Counted from the stretch's first letter, positions 44,132 through 55,914 are shown. The stretch is DNA of 64,000 nucleotides from Typhlomys cinereus (GCA_023101885.1 JALPQD010000016.1:8303134-8367133); one strand, 5' to 3'. Notes: generated from the sequence alone by a model not told the origin. Translations and numbers: made by a program.

Positions 44132-44494
44132 TGTGATAGTTAATCCTGGGGGTCAACTTGACCACACCTGGCATTAACTAAAATCAGCTGTCAGACCACC
44201 TGAAGAGATAATCCAGACCGACACATTTACAATACAAAGACCAGCCCTAGATCTGATTGGAACCTCCCAGTAGCACCAGATGAAAGGAACCATAGAACAG
44301 AAGACTTTGGAGAGAGACTCCAGGATGTTGAAATGATTTAGCTGCCTCCAGCTTCAGCCACCAGCCACATCGCCTCCGCCATGAAAGACTGTTTCTCCCC
44401 TCTGGAGCCGTAAGCTGAATAAATCTCCCTTTCTCCTTTAAGTTGCTTGACCTTGAATGCTCTCTCACAGCAACAGTTAGGAGTAACTATTACA
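44132..44494 (+). mobile_element. ERVL/MaLR-like solo LTR, near-perfect 5-bp TSD
   Basis: A 363-bp unit, TGTGATAGTTAATCC to ...TTACA. It contains cctccgccatgaaagactg (44374-44392) and a late AATAAA. Flanks cccag (44127-44131) and ccctg (44495-44499) differ at one base. Confidence 0.8.
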
Positions 44495-44499
44495 CCCTG

Positions 44500-45290
44500 T
44501 ATTCCCCAATTCCACTTCTATATCACATGAGCTTTGCTACCTATCTCAACATTCCCTTAAAGCCTCTTTTCTTCCCCATCTATGGACCTCTTTCTACCCA
44601 CATTTACTCTCACCAAGATAACACATTTAACAACTAGATGCTAGATGTGAATGTGAGAGAGAACATGCATTTGTCTTTTTGAGCCTGGGGTTATCTGACA
44701 TAATGTGTTTTCCAGTTCCATTCATTTTTCTGCTCATTTCATAGTTTCATTTTTCTTTATAGCTGAACACAATCCTATTATGCATATATATCACATTTCC
44801 ATGATCAATTTCTCTGTTGACAGACATCTAGACTGATTCCATTTCCTTGCTACTGGGAAAAGGGCAGCAACAAATATGGATGTGTAAATGTCTCTTCGGT
44901 CAGATGTAAAATTCTTTGGGTGCATGTCCAGGAGTGGTATGGATGGGTCACATTATAGTTCCATTTTTAGTGTTTTTTTTTTTGAGACACTGCCATACTA
45001 ATTTTCACAGTAGTTGCACTAGTTTGCACACCTATCAGCAACATCTCTTGTCTTTTGCTTTATTGATCATAGCCAGTTCTGATTGGGGTTGGCTGGAATC
45101 TCCAAGTAGCTTTAATTTGCATTTCCTGATGACTAGCGATTAGCATTTTAAAAATATTTACTGGCCACCTGTAGTTCTTTTGAGAACTCCATATTCAATT
45201 CATTAGACCATTTACTGATTGGCAGTACTTATTTTTTTGGTGTTTACATTTTTCATGAAAATCCCATTTTGGCAATTTAATTTAGATGTA
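44500..45290 (-). mobile_element. L1 ORF2-end fragment
   Basis: Antisense. Words include tctgttgacagacatctagac (44811-44831), a ttctttgggtgcatgtcc block and catttcctgatgactagcgat (45120-45140). These correspond to the last part of ORF2. No open frame. Confidence 0.75.
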
Positions 45291-45294
45291 GTAT

Positions 45295-45705
45295 TATTAT
45301 TTTATGTCTTGAAGCAGTATCCAAGCCCAGTGTTATATTCTCACTTTATTCCCTTTTCTTTTCATAGTGAGAGGTGAAGATCAAGTGGGTTTTTGAAGGA
45401 ATATGGAACCAACTTCCACAGTCAGACACAGGACTTGGAGCAAGAGTAGGAAAGTTGTGAGCACATGACTTCATCACCCAGCCAGGGGGAATGTGCGTGT
45501 CTTTATTTATATGGAAGGACTGAGTTCCAGAAGACAGACACGATCCCCTAACAGTACTTTCCTATGTGATTCGATGTTGATTATCTTGTTTCCACTTGGA
45601 TGGACTTTTGGACTCAATTCCTGACTTGCTCAAGTCAACAATTTTCCTAGTAACCATATAGAAATTATGAAAAGATTTAGGTCACTCTTTTGCTTAAAAA
45701 TTCTG
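45295..45705. other. No recognisable feature
   Basis: Nothing supported here. Confidence 0.4.
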
Positions 45706-45709
45706 AAGT

Positions 45710-45905
45710 TGGACCAGAGATGTAGCTTAGTTGGTCCTTGCCTAGCAGCACAAAGCACATGGCAGTTCAGGGTTATGTGGTATAATCCTAGCACTCAGGA
45801 GATGAAGGTAGAAGGATCAGGGGTTTAAGGCCATCCTCAGCTGCATGGTGAGTTCATGGCCAGCTAAGGTAGATGAGACTGTCTAAAGAAAATACATTTA
45901 AAATA
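45710..45905 (+). mobile_element. Composite SINE, ID then B1
   Basis: Sense ID-like part (agatgtagcttagttggtcc, 45718-45737) followed by B1 (tataatcctagcactcaggag, 45781-45801; 'gccatcctcagctgcatggtg'). Confidence 0.7.
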
Positions 45906-45907
45906 TC

Positions 45908-46212
45908 CTTGGGGCTGGACTGATAGCTAAATGCATAAAGTAGTTGCTGTGCAAGTATGAGAACCCATGTAGAAGAGCTGTGTGCATGGTGGTGTGTACT
46001 CATAAGCTAAGCATTTGGGAGGAAGAGAGGCAGATCCCTGGGGCTCTCTGGCCAGCCAGCCTAGCCTTCTTGGTAAAAGTGAGAGATTTGTCTCCAAAAC
46101 AAGGTGAATGGTACCTGAGGAATGACACTCATTGTTGAGTTTTGGCCTCCATTTCCATGAGCACACACATGAATTTGTACCTTCATGCATGTATACACAC
46201 ACACATGCAGAG
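45908..46212 (+). mobile_element. B3-like SINE with CA-rich tail
   Basis: Sense: head ggggctggactgatagctaaatg (45911-45933), B1-like middle, tail around 46192-46208. Confidence 0.7.
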
Positions 46213-46269
46213 ATGCCCCCTGATCCCCAACCCTAGTTCTCAAGTTTTCAAGGGTAAAGTCCCAACTAT

Positions 46270-46629
46270 CAGTGTGTTGTCTCCTTTTTATCACTGGGCA
46301 AAGCACTTGACATAAACAACTAATTTTGGCTTATGGTTTAAGAATTTTTGGCTCATGGTAGGTTGGCCACTTTGATATTGGACCTGTGGTGAAGCAGCAC
46401 AGCATTGTGGGAGCACATGGTGGGAACAGATTGCTCACCTTATCACAGCTGGGAGGAACAGGACGGGGGAGGGATTGGGGTCCCAACTACCCCATTAAGG
46501 ATGTAACCTCTCTCCCTCGTCTGCATCTCCCAAACTTATCACTACCTCCAATGATTTCTAGTCTTTTTTCTCTTCTCCAAATGCTGAGCTGGAGGTAGGC
46601 AGATCTCAGGATGTTTTTGTCATCCCTTG
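46270..46629 (-). mobile_element. Possible LTR-derived segment
   Basis: The order 'gcccaaagcacttgacata'-like, 'cctgtggtgaagcagcacag' (46383-46402), 'gggtcccaactaccccatta' (46478-46497) resembles a rodent MaLR-type LTR in antisense. The LTR at 46630 interrupts it. Confidence 0.35.
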
Positions 46630-47043
46630 TGTTGCAGTCTGCCTGCATGGTTGCTGATAAATGACCATTACACAGCTTAAGGGAACAAGGAGTTTACTTT
46701 CTTACGACAGTCTGGTTACAGTTCATAGTCCAGCTTGACAGGAGAGCACACACCAACACCAGGGCTGAGGGAACTGGCCACCATAACGGCTGAGAGATGG
46801 ACAATCCTTACTTGCCAGACAGGCATGTCTGGCCAAGTATACAGAAGGATGCCAACTCTCTCAACCAGCTCTCTGTGATTTATCCAGGGCCTAATCCCAC
46901 CTACCATGGGCTGGGTCTTCCCCATTAGCTGGACAGTCTCCTTCAGGTTTGCTCTGGGCTTAACTCAACCATCAACTCTCTACAACTGTGCCCAGAGCTC
47001 AAACCCTCAACAGTCAAGTTGATACCTGTGCTTAACGATGATA
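46630..47043 (-). mobile_element. Solo ERVL-like LTR, 5-bp TSD
   Basis: A 414-bp close relative of 4821-5252. It starts tgttgcagtctgcc and ends gatgata (CA to TA change). It is flanked by ccttg at 46625-46629 and 47044-47048. Confidence 0.85.
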
Positions 47044-47049
47044 CCTTGA

Positions 47050-47340
47050 TATGACACATCTCTATCATCTGGCCAATTCCATTTCCTGTGGTTGTCATAT
47101 TAAGCAAGCTGTCATTAGAAAGTTCCCTCTGACCCCCATAAAGACTAGGTGAGGGTCTGTTCCCTCAGCACCTCCTTTAGCATTTACCACATAGGGCAGT
47201 AAACAGCTCCACGTTGGTGTTCTTCTATAAGCTTGTGAACACCTGAACTGGTCATTTAAAATAGGAGGCAGTCAGCAAATGTGGTAGGATTGAATGTGTC
47301 AGAAGAGTTTTACCCAAAGTGTCATGGAAACATATGATCA
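47050..47340. other. No recognisable feature
   Basis: Nothing supported here. Confidence 0.4.
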
Positions 47341-47344
47341 GAAT

Positions 47345-47625
47345 TCTTCTCTCTTTTTGTTGTGTGTGTGTGTGTGTGTGTGTGTGTACACAAGAGGATA
47401 CTTAAGTGTATCTGTGGACACCCCAGAGTGACATTGGAATCTTCCTGGATTGCTCTTCTAGCCTGTTAGTTTGTTCTGGGGCTTCCCAGGCTCCACCTTC
47501 TAGGGCCAGAAGTGCAGACCTCTGTCATTTTCTTCCAGAGATTTTGCATGGGATCTGGGATCTGAACTCAGGCCCTTGTGCTTGTGAAGCAAAGGCTCAA
47601 CCCCTGAGCCATTACTCCAGCCCAA
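47345..47625 (-). mobile_element. SINE with (GT)n tail
   Basis: Antisense dominant SINE: GT run 47360-47387, body, reversed head cccctgagccattactccagc (47600-47620). Confidence 0.8.
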
Positions 47626-47639
47626 AGTAATATTTTTTT

Positions 47640-48640
47640 AAATTTTTTTTAACTTTTTAATTAATTATTTATTTCTTCCACTCATACAAAGTCAATAAGT
47701 ACCCCATTCCCCTCCCTCCCTCCACCTCTCTCTGGATCCCCTTGCTCCCTCCCACTTTTTCCTTTCCTCCCCACCTCCCTCCCTTTCTCCCAGTGCTCCC
47801 TCCCCTCTATTCCTGGAGCATCCTTAAGTGTGCATGTCAAACTTCCCTCTGGGTCCTCTTCTCTGATGAGGTATAAGGACTCAGTGGCATTGCCTAGAGC
47901 TCTTTTTAGTATAGGAACACTATTGTGGCTGTTAATCCCTTGCCTCTAAGAATCCTAGTGCCTGTGATCCATGCTAGACTTTGGGGTTCAATGATATGTT
48001 GGTAATTGTGCAGGTCATGCAATGTCCTATTATGATTACTTTGGCCCTACCTTGTATGGAGGGAGTATCTTGCATATTGTTGCTCCTCCCCATCTTTAGG
48101 CTCTTACACTCTCACCACTCCCTCTTCTGTAAATTTCCCTGAGTTTTAGGATGAGGAGAGATTAGGCTGGCCTGGTTCCAGGTGGTTGATGCAGAGTCTC
48201 TGATTTTCCGAATTATGGTTTGTTGATTTTTTTTTTTTTTTTTAGTTTTGCTGTTCCTGCATCACCCTTGGCTCCATCCTGATGGGTATTGGATATCATC
48301 CCCTGGCCAGAGATAAAATGCTGTTAAAATAGAGTCTTATTATAAGAGTAGATTCAAAGGTAGATGGAATAAGAGTTGGAGACTGCTGGGGGGGGAGTCA
48401 GTTTCTCATTTGCAGGATGGTTATCTTCTATCTGCCAGACTCTATGCCCTTCTTTCTGGTGAGATCATACCCCATCAGACACAAGTGACTAGTAAGGAGA
48501 GTCTGCGAGCCCACCAGATGTCTCATTACTTGCAGTCCTTGATGGTGGCCTGTTTTCTCTGCTGTAGCATGTTCCCCATTCTCCTTGTTTCTGGTGGGGC
48601 CCTCCTTCCCCTTCCCTCTCTGCTTATAATCTTTGCAATT
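47640..48640 (-). mobile_element. Older L1 with about 1 kb of 3' UTR
   Basis: Antisense. Terminal motif ccactcatacaaagtcaataag (about 47678-47699), C-rich tract, and an unbroken 3' UTR to about 48640. It shows that the 3' UTR of this subfamily is unusually long and lets shorter copies be ordered against it. Confidence 0.8.
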
Positions 48641-48641
48641 A

Positions 48642-48842
48642 CCAAAGTTATATTTTAAAAAATTTTTATTTATTAGAGAGAGAGAGAGAGAGAGAAGGAA
48701 AAGAACAAATATGTCATTCCACATGTGGGGAGCAACTTTTGGAGTTGGTTCTTGCTTCCATCCAGTGGACTCCGGGAATCAAACTCAGGTTACCAGGTTT
48801 GCGCACAGGTGGCTTTACCCACTGAGCAATCTCGCCAGTCCA
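48642..48842 (-). mobile_element. B3-like SINE
   Basis: Antisense: ttttatttattagagagagag (48664-48684), reversed head cccactgagcaatctcgccag (48818-48838). Confidence 0.75.
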
Positions 48843-48844
48843 TG

Positions 48845-49610
48845 GTTCTGTTTTAAGCTCTTTCATACATGATAACTAGATGCGAATAAATATCCCAGTC
48901 TTCCTAAACAAAAGCTAACACTACTTTCACAGAATTACACACACATAAAAGAAATGCAGGTGGAAAGCGCATTACAAAGGAAAGCTGCTTCTTTCCATAG
49001 ATGTTTAGGAATGACTGAAATTTAGCTCTCTAGGGCTGTGGTGTTGCTGGTGCTGGGTCCTGGTTTTCAGTTCTCATTGTCCATTGCAGTGGTCATGCTG
49101 TCTGCTTCTTGTCACTTGTTCTTATCAGATGTGCCACCACAGACCACCCTGGATGTGACAAGCAGGCAGTGCTGTCTGGTTTGACTCAGAATCCCTCGGA
49201 GAGATCCACCCATCTTCACTATGTGAATGGAAGCTTCTCTCTCTGTCTCTCTCTCTTAGCATTAGCTGTAGACCTGGAACATGGGCACAGTACATTGAAA
49301 AACCCAAGGAAAGAAGACCAAATTTGTGTTTGTCCAGACAGCAATGATTTGCCTATGCATTCTGCTGGGGTTCCTAACTTCAAGCTCTATGAGCTTGATC
49401 TATTTAGGAGCAGAATGCATGTACCTTTAACTTACATCTATGTCTAGCATCTAAAATATATGAGAATCTGTGATCTAAATGCAGTAAGTGAATCAGAACT
49501 GGCATTTTGGTGTTGCATAATATCATCAGGCACAATGATCCTATTTTTGGGTCAGTAGATAATATTACTGCTTGGCACTGGTTTCATCAGATAACTTTAG
49601 CTTAAAAAAA
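48845..49610. other. No recognisable feature
   Basis: Repeat-poor; a 112-residue frame at 49109-49447 is unrecognised. Confidence 0.45.
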
Positions 49611-49614
49611 GGCT

Positions 49615-49800
49615 TAGAACTAGGGAGATGACTCAGCTGGTAAAGTGCCTGCTGAACAGGCCTGAGGACCTGAGTGTGGTCCCTGGAGATCATGTAAAGG
49701 TGGATGGAGAGAGCTGACCTCCACATGCACACCATAGCATGTGAGTGTGCCTGTTCACATATACAGGCACATAACTAACAAATAAATAGTAAGTGAATAA
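49615..49800 (+). mobile_element. B3-like SINE
   Basis: Sense: gggagatgactcagctggtaaag (49623-49645), A-rich AAAT tail at 49775-49802. Confidence 0.75.
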
Positions 49801-49854
49801 ATAATGCAGAGTGGTTGAGAAAGACACAAGATGTCAAATCAAATTCTGACTTTC

Positions 49855-49985
49855 AGGTGTATACACACACATGCGTATGTGCAAATGCATGCATACATAT
49901 ACATACTTACACTAACATAGATATATATCTATCTATATCTATATATCTGTATCTATATCTAACACACATAAATACACACATGAGC
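49855..49985. repeat. CA/ATCT low-complexity tract
   Basis: Short CA runs and a (TATC)-rich stretch at 49919-49961. Confidence 0.85.
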
Positions 49986-50059
49986 TTAAAGATGATCTTC
50001 CTTCTATGCTTGACCCTAAAAAGAATATCTAAACTACATTCCTACCCCCAGCAGACTCA

Positions 50060-50770
50060 GTGAACATCACAGAAGAAGGGCAAAGAGTTGAAGTGTTGGG
50101 AGGAATGCTACCCAACAGTGTCTTCTGCACATGACAGAGTTGTTGCACCCACGAACTCACTGCAGCTGTGTTTGCTGGTGCAAAATCTGCATAAGATTAT
50201 GCCTGCCAACATTTCATAATTGGAGGGGACAGTGTCTATGAGGTACCACCCTTCTCTGAGGGACTACTGATGGTTAGTGTTGACTGTGTGTCTGGGGGGA
50301 GATGGCTCAGGGGTTAAAGCCTTTGTCTTGCAAGCAAAAAGACCAGAGTTTGGATCCCAGAACCCACATCAAAACACTGTCAGAGATGGTGGAACTCTGC
50401 AGTTCTTGCTCTGGAAGATGGAGCCTAGGAAACCCCAGAGCAAAGCACTAAGAAGGTAGAACAATATAGGATGATTTCAGTATCACCTTTGAGCCCCCAC
50501 TGATACACACCCACACACACCCCCTAAGCAGAGGCAAAAAATAATATCAGTGCTGTACCCACTGATGTATCATCCATGTTCCAGCAAGTACCAAGGCACC
50601 TGCTAATGCAGGCAACCCATATGAGATGTAGTGACTATGCACCCAAAAAGACATGAAAGGAGGAAGCAGACTGGTTGGGAAGAATAAGGCTTTCATTGGA
50701 AAGAGAGAATGAAGTAGGTAATATGGAGTGAAAATAATGAAATTCATTGTATAACATATATAGGACTCTG
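50060..50770 (+). mobile_element. Lx-like L1 3' UTR in sense, SINE-split
   Basis: One of few sense L1 tails here. Parts 50080-50287 and 50540-50765 join across the SINE. They match the reverse of 37275-37760 (ctgatgtatcatccatg, 50560-50576). Confidence 0.6.
50290..50535 (+). mobile_element. SINE inside L1
   Basis: Sense dominant SINE: head ggggagatggctcaggggttaa (50297-50318), B-box-like gagtttggatccc, short CA tail near 50505-50522. Confidence 0.8.
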
Positions 50771-50774
50771 AAAG

Positions 50775-51600
50775 GTAAACACATTAAAAGTGAGATAAAC
50801 TAAAATGAAAATAGTCATCCAGAAAAAGAAGGTGGCTACTCCGATTCCTTTACTGTTCTTCCTATAAATGGGCTCCACTTCCCAGTACTGCCCTTCCCAT
50901 CAGGGGTGTCCCATGTCAGAAAGCCTGTGACCTTTGGCCTGAATATGAGATGGAATTTGGTGCTCAGTGGACATTTCACTTTATCCTGCGTATCTGAATG
51001 ATTGTGTTCCACAAAACCAACCACAGAACTTCTAAGGACGCCCTTCTGTGAGTTAGGGGGCAGAGGCTGTTGGCAAAGACAGAGAACAGAAATGGACCAG
51101 GGCGTGGGACGCATGCTGTGACCTTGAGCAGCTCTTGGTATGTTGAAGTGTGGAGGTCACTGCCGGAATGACCTGGAGATGCTGAAATTCTCCTTCATTC
51201 TGAGACTCAGACCACAAGGAGAGTTTTTATTGTAACTCTTCTCTTCTGGCAATAATGAAAATGAAATATTAAGAGCTCTTCATTACAGGCCTTAGGGAAA
51301 TACGCAAATATGTTACAACTTTCTAAAATATGTCCTGATTAAATATCTCATTTCTCCACTTCCATAATCGGGAGATAATAGACCAACTGATTGTGCTAAA
51401 TGGATTTCAGCAAGTCTCACTGTTGTGCTCCACTGGGAGGGAATACTGATTTCTTCATTGTGCCATCTTTGTCTAGAAGGGACTACTCTTCCTCCTATCA
51501 AAAAGTGGATTTCTTTCAAAAAAGGAAAAAAAAATCCTATCAATTTCTGAATTATTTAATATATATTTGCAAATATAGAAATGAATGTAGTTGGGCATTG
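50775..51600. other. No recognisable feature
   Basis: No repeat or coding signal supported. Confidence 0.5.
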
Positions 51601-51604
51601 GCCT

Positions 51605-51912
51605 ATAATTTCTTTTTGAGACAAGTATTCTACTAGCTGAATTATATTCCAAGCCTGGCCATAATCTTCCTTCCTTCCTTCCTTCCTTCCTTCCTTCCTT
51701 CCTTCCTTCCTTCCTTCCTTCCTTCCTTCCTTCCTTCCTTCCTTCCTTCCTTCCTTCCTTCCTTCCTTCCTCCTTCCATCTCTCAAGAGATAGGATTACA
51801 GGTATGTCCAGGGTCTCCTTCCCTCCCTCGTTCTCTTCCTCTTTCCCTCCTTCTCTCCCTCTCTCCTTCTTTCCTTCCATCTCCCAAGAGATAGGATTAC
51901 AGGTTTGTCCAG
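51605..51912 (-). mobile_element. B1 SINE carrying a (CCTT)n expansion and a 101-bp duplication
   Basis: The antisense B1 start (ctttttgagacaag, 51611-51624; ccaagcctggcc, 51649-51660) is followed by a CCTT array (about 51668-51770). A B1 end (gataggattacaggt) follows twice. The unit at 51772-51811 repeats at 51873-51912 with two differences, offset 101. Confidence 0.75.
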
Positions 51913-51959
51913 TAAAGGATTTATTTTTGCATCCTTCATAATGACATACATTCTTCTGA

Positions 51960-52245
51960 TTTTTTTTCTTTCTTTTGTGTGTGTGCTTGCGTGTACCAGA
52001 GGGCACTTGAGTATATGTGCCTTGGAGGCCCAAGGGCAACATCAAGAATCATCTTGGATTGCTCTACCTACCTTCTTATTGTTTTTTTGGGGAGTCTCCC
52101 AGATGCTGCTTCCCAGGGCTAGAATTGCAAGCTGCCACCATTTCTGTTTGCATTTTTATGTTGGATCTGGGGATCTGAACTCAGGTCTGTTTGCTTTCAA
52201 GGCAAAGACTTTAACCCTTGAGCCATCTTTTCAGCCTGTCTTTTT
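51960..52245 (-). mobile_element. Old full-length SINE
   Basis: Antisense dominant SINE, head ending 'taacccttgagccatcttttc' (52211-52231). Confidence 0.8.
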
Positions 52246-52249
52246 CTTA

Positions 52250-53820
52250 ACAAAAATATGCAGTATGAAAATATAAGTACTAATTTCTGAATTTCCAACA
52301 CAATGTGATTTGCTTTGAATCCTCAGCTACCCCCAGCATTGTGTACCTGTGAAGAATTCTGTTAACTTCAACAGCTAAGGATGGGGCATACATACATGAA
52401 ATGGCGAGGCGTTGTGCTGCGACCAGGACATGTGAAGGCAAGACCAGGCTCTATAGCTAAGGCTTCTGGTGGACAAGACTATGAAGATGGAGAAATTACC
52501 TGTATTTGGAACAAGGCTAACATCTGCTAGGGCAGTCTGAGGAAGGTTTTGAAGATGAGTAGAGATTTGCCATCCAGAGTTGGGGGAGATGATCATTCCA
52601 GGCGGCAGAAACAGCACATGCACAGCGAGTGCTTTAGCATGGCACAAGGACAGACACAAGTCCCTGTACAATGGGACAACGTAAGGGCAGGGAAGATAAA
52701 TATGGCTTGGATCATGAAGATCCCAGAGGACTGGTGAGAGAACTTGCCTTTCATTTTACAGCAAGTGAGGGACTGAGGAAGGAGAACAAAGTAACCACAG
52801 CTAGTCGCTCCCCAGACCTTCCCGTCCACAGCTTTGCTACTTAGCCATGGAATACGGTGATCATACTTCAGAAGCAGGCTGCCAGGCTTCGTTAAGACCC
52901 ACCCTTAATCTCAACTGACAACATCAATGTCAAAATCAGAGCTTGGAGCTGGCAGGATTTCAGCAGAGGAGTCTTTGGAGCTTCCATGAATCGGTTCAAT
53001 AAACAATCTTGCTGTGAAACACGGAGTTTGATATTTAGAAGGGTTTTAGCTGGCACATCCACAAAGCGGCTGCGTCCTGTCCAGTGACTAATTCCACTGT
53101 GAAATGTTGAAATACAGCTCTTAGCTCCAAAGAAGCACGCAGGCTCCTATTTGCATGCAAATTGCTGCCATTCATGTGTGAACTACAGCAGGTAAAGGCT
53201 CTGCCAGATGGAATAATTGGGGTAGGGCCATCCTCCTTGATTGAGGCCACAGGTACCCACACAGGCTGTCCTGTAGCTCAGTCCTGATTCCCACATGGTT
53301 CCCTGGGGAGTAATTATTTTAATAATGGGCCTCAAGGAAAGGAAACTCCATTCACCCCTGTCATCATCTTGTAAGCAAAATGGTGCTAATTAGTATAATA
53401 CTGAGCTCATATAATATTTGATGCAATTAGTAAATTGAGTCATAGACATTGAGAGGGATAACAGGGGGCCCAGGAAGCTGATGGATCAAGAAGATACCCT
53501 TGAGTCTGAAAATGATTTTCCATGGGTCGCAGTAGTGTTAAAGGAAGCCACTAATGACCAGGGGTGGTTTTCTTTAGAATCAGAATCCATGAGTGTCATC
53601 CACAGAATCGCTTCTCATAGCCAGCAGGCTTTGAGTATACCACTGACCCTTCCTAAGTATCAACTTGGCCATTTTGCAAAGTGAAAATAATAGCAGATGA
53701 CTATATAATTCCCTTCTGATCACATGAGTTGTGCCTGATTTAAGTGGGTTAAGAAGCTACCTGATATACAGTAAAACCTTACAATAATAGTAATAATAAT
53801 TACTGCTATTATTGGCATCT
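52250..53820. other. Repeat-poor stretch
   Basis: About 1.6 kb without recognised repeats. Overlapping short frames on both strands look random. Candidate region for conserved non-coding sequence only because repeats are absent. Confidence 0.5.
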
Positions 53821-53884
53821 GAAGCACCCTTCTACCTCCCTTTCCCTTTCAGCCCCCCTCCCTCAGTAAATTCATATTATTCTT

Positions 53885-54205
53885 TAGCATTGGGGATGCT
53901 GTTGTGGGAGGTCCTTGGAAATTTGGGAGGGGGGCCTAGCTGGCAGAAGTAGGTCTCTATGGGTGGGTCTTTATAAGTGTTACTCGGCCCCTGGTTCCTG
54001 TCAAGCTTTCTGGTTCCTGGTGATGTGAATAACCTCTACCACTTGCTCCTGGTGCCATAAACTCAGCGACTCTTTTAGGCCTTTGCTGCCATGATGGGCT
54101 GAAACCCTCTGGAGTTGTGAGCCAAAATGAATCTTTCCTCCCTTAGGTTGGGTCCATCGGGTATTGTGTGTGGTCACAGCAGTGCAAAAGTAGCCAGTGC
54201 AACAA
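53885..54205 (+). mobile_element. MaLR-like LTR
   Basis: Late part is clear: tttgctgccatgatgggctg (54082-54101), gttgtgagccaaaatgaatc (54113-54132), gtggtcacagcagtgcaaaa (54170-54189). Left boundary uncertain. Confidence 0.65.
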
Positions 54206-54354
54206 CTCTAACAGTCATTCTTACGGCTAATAAACAGTTCCAGGAGCTGAAGTACATTTATTTTCCTTGGTGTATTCAGTGCTGTGCTGGCATCAAGACT
54301 CCTAGTGATAGAAGTCATTTTTTTCCCTCTGTCTTTAAAAATAATCAATTCTTT

Positions 54355-54480
54355 GGCAATTTCACACATGTATGCAATATATTTTGTTTACACTCATCCC
54401 TCCACCCTTTTTTAGTTTCCCCATGTGCAGGAACACCCCTTCTTTCCACCAAGTCCCTATCCCACTATTATCTGCTTTTT
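54355..54480 (-). mobile_element. L1 3' terminus (Lx-like)
   Basis: Antisense: ggcaatttcacacatgtatgc (54355-54375) and C-rich tract. Short. Confidence 0.45.
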
Positions 54481-54611
54481 TTTTTTTTTGAGAAATTATG
54501 CCTTTCTGTCACCAGCAGTTGGCTTCGCCCAGTACTCGACAGATAGCTGCTCATTGTGAAGGCTTTACGCATTTGTTGTAATATTTATTGTGCTGTTTAT
54601 TTCTATTTCTG

Positions 54612-55025
54612 CATATGCTAGTTAGATTCAGATGTTAACTTGACAATTGAAGGCTGAGTGCTGGGTTCATCTCTGAAGAATTGGTAGTTAAAGCAAACCC
54701 TAAGCAAGTCTTTTGGAGATTATCTAATTGAAGTGGGAAGACCCAGCCCTTGGTGGGTGGGGCCATTCCCCGGACAAGTGAATAAGATGGAGAGAGCTGG
54801 TTTATTCTGGCATACTTTGGCAGACCACAAACAGGCAGGTGAAGAGGTTTGTCTGTCTTTCAACAATTTCTATGGTTATGGTATGGCCAATTTCCTGTCT
54901 GCTGGTATTGGTATAACCTTCCTGTTGTTACGTGAATTACTTTTCCTGGGGAGATATGTCCCCCCCCCCATCTCCCCATCTCAGCTAGGAGTTCCATGAC
55001 AGACCAAAATAACATAAACCAATGT
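54612..55025 (+). mobile_element. ERVL-like LTR, diverged relative of 4821-5252
   Basis: Sense: gttaacttgacaattgaagg (54633-54652), gaagacccagcccttggtggg (54737-54757), gagagagctggtttattctgg. Block order equals the minus strand of 4821-5252, but the 3' part is worn and has a C run (54960-54969). Confidence 0.65.
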
Positions 55026-55039
55026 GTTTATTGGGATTA

Positions 55040-55910
55040 CTTACAGAAGCTGGGGTGAGGGTTACTGATAGGAGCAGGGATGATTCACGGGCAGCTCACT
55101 GCAGCATGGTTGACTGATAATTTCCCAGTGCACCTAGATGGGATCTTTCTCTCTCTCTTGGTTCTGGAATCTTCTAACTGCACTGCTCTGGAGTCTTCTT
55201 CTAACTGAACTACTTGGCTGTTCAGCAGTCTCTCTAAAGTTTCTCCACTGCTTGAAGGGGTCTCCTTCTGTTGCTTGGCTGGCAGGAGAGGCACCTCCTT
55301 TTCAGCAGCTATTTTTTTTTTCAGACTTAAGAAATACAAGTTTTATTAGAAAATCATAGTGGTTAAACTGGGAGAACACTAGAAAGGAAGAGAGATTTAA
55401 AGTCAGAGAAGATAGGGAGAGAGTCGCCATGACCCATCAGGAGGAAGTCTGAAGAATGCCCTGGGTGAGGGAGAGAGAGGATTCTACATAGTTTCTTCGG
55501 ATGACATAAAAAGTAAAATTGGATAGATTTGTTTTACATCGTGACTGACAGTGGCAGTTTTTAGTCGGGCTCATCAGAAAGATGATGTTTAAGATTTCCA
55601 GGAAAAGAAGGGGGTGAGTGGGGCAGACTTGAGATGGACAGATCTAGTTTGGACACAAATGAACGCCGGAACACCATGGGGTTCAGCTGGACTGGTGACC
55701 CATGCTTGTAATTCCAGCACTTAGGAGACAGTAAGGCAGGTTTAGAACAGCCATGCTGGGCAGGTCTCTGAAGGTCTTAGAAGGTCATTCAGCAGCTATT
55801 TTTTTCCTGGAGGGAGGCCCCCCTCCCAAGCTTGTCAATTCCTGAAACTGCCTTGGGAATGGTTTACTGGCTGAGCCTGGGGCAAAGGTCAAGATGGCTG
55901 CTCAGAGGAA
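55040..55910. repeat. Unclassified host segment around a retrocopy
   Basis: 55040-55318 and 55788-55910 are one sequence interrupted at 55319-55787. The left part carries a small imperfect duplication (ggaatcttctaactg at 55165-55179; ggagtcttcttctaactg at 55190-55207). Possibly an LTR; not identified. Confidence 0.35.
55319..55787 (-). pseudogene. Unidentified processed retrocopy, 18-bp TSD
   Basis: On the minus strand a transcript-like block ends in AATAAA (complement of 55342-55347) and a poly(A) reaching the flank. Direct repeats ttcagcagctattttttt lie at 55301-55318 and 55788-55805. No long frame. It includes a B1-like piece (complement of about 55680-55740), so the source RNA probably had a SINE in its 3' UTR or was a non-coding RNA. 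Source not recognised. Confidence 0.8.
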
Positions 55911-55914
55911 ACAG

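Noticed and set aside
51473..52045. 190-residue minus-strand frame with KEGR repeats
   Set aside because: It is produced by the CCTT array running into B1 and SINE sequence.
54127..54546. 139-residue plus-strand frame
   Set aside because: It crosses an LTR end and an L1 terminus. No coding features.
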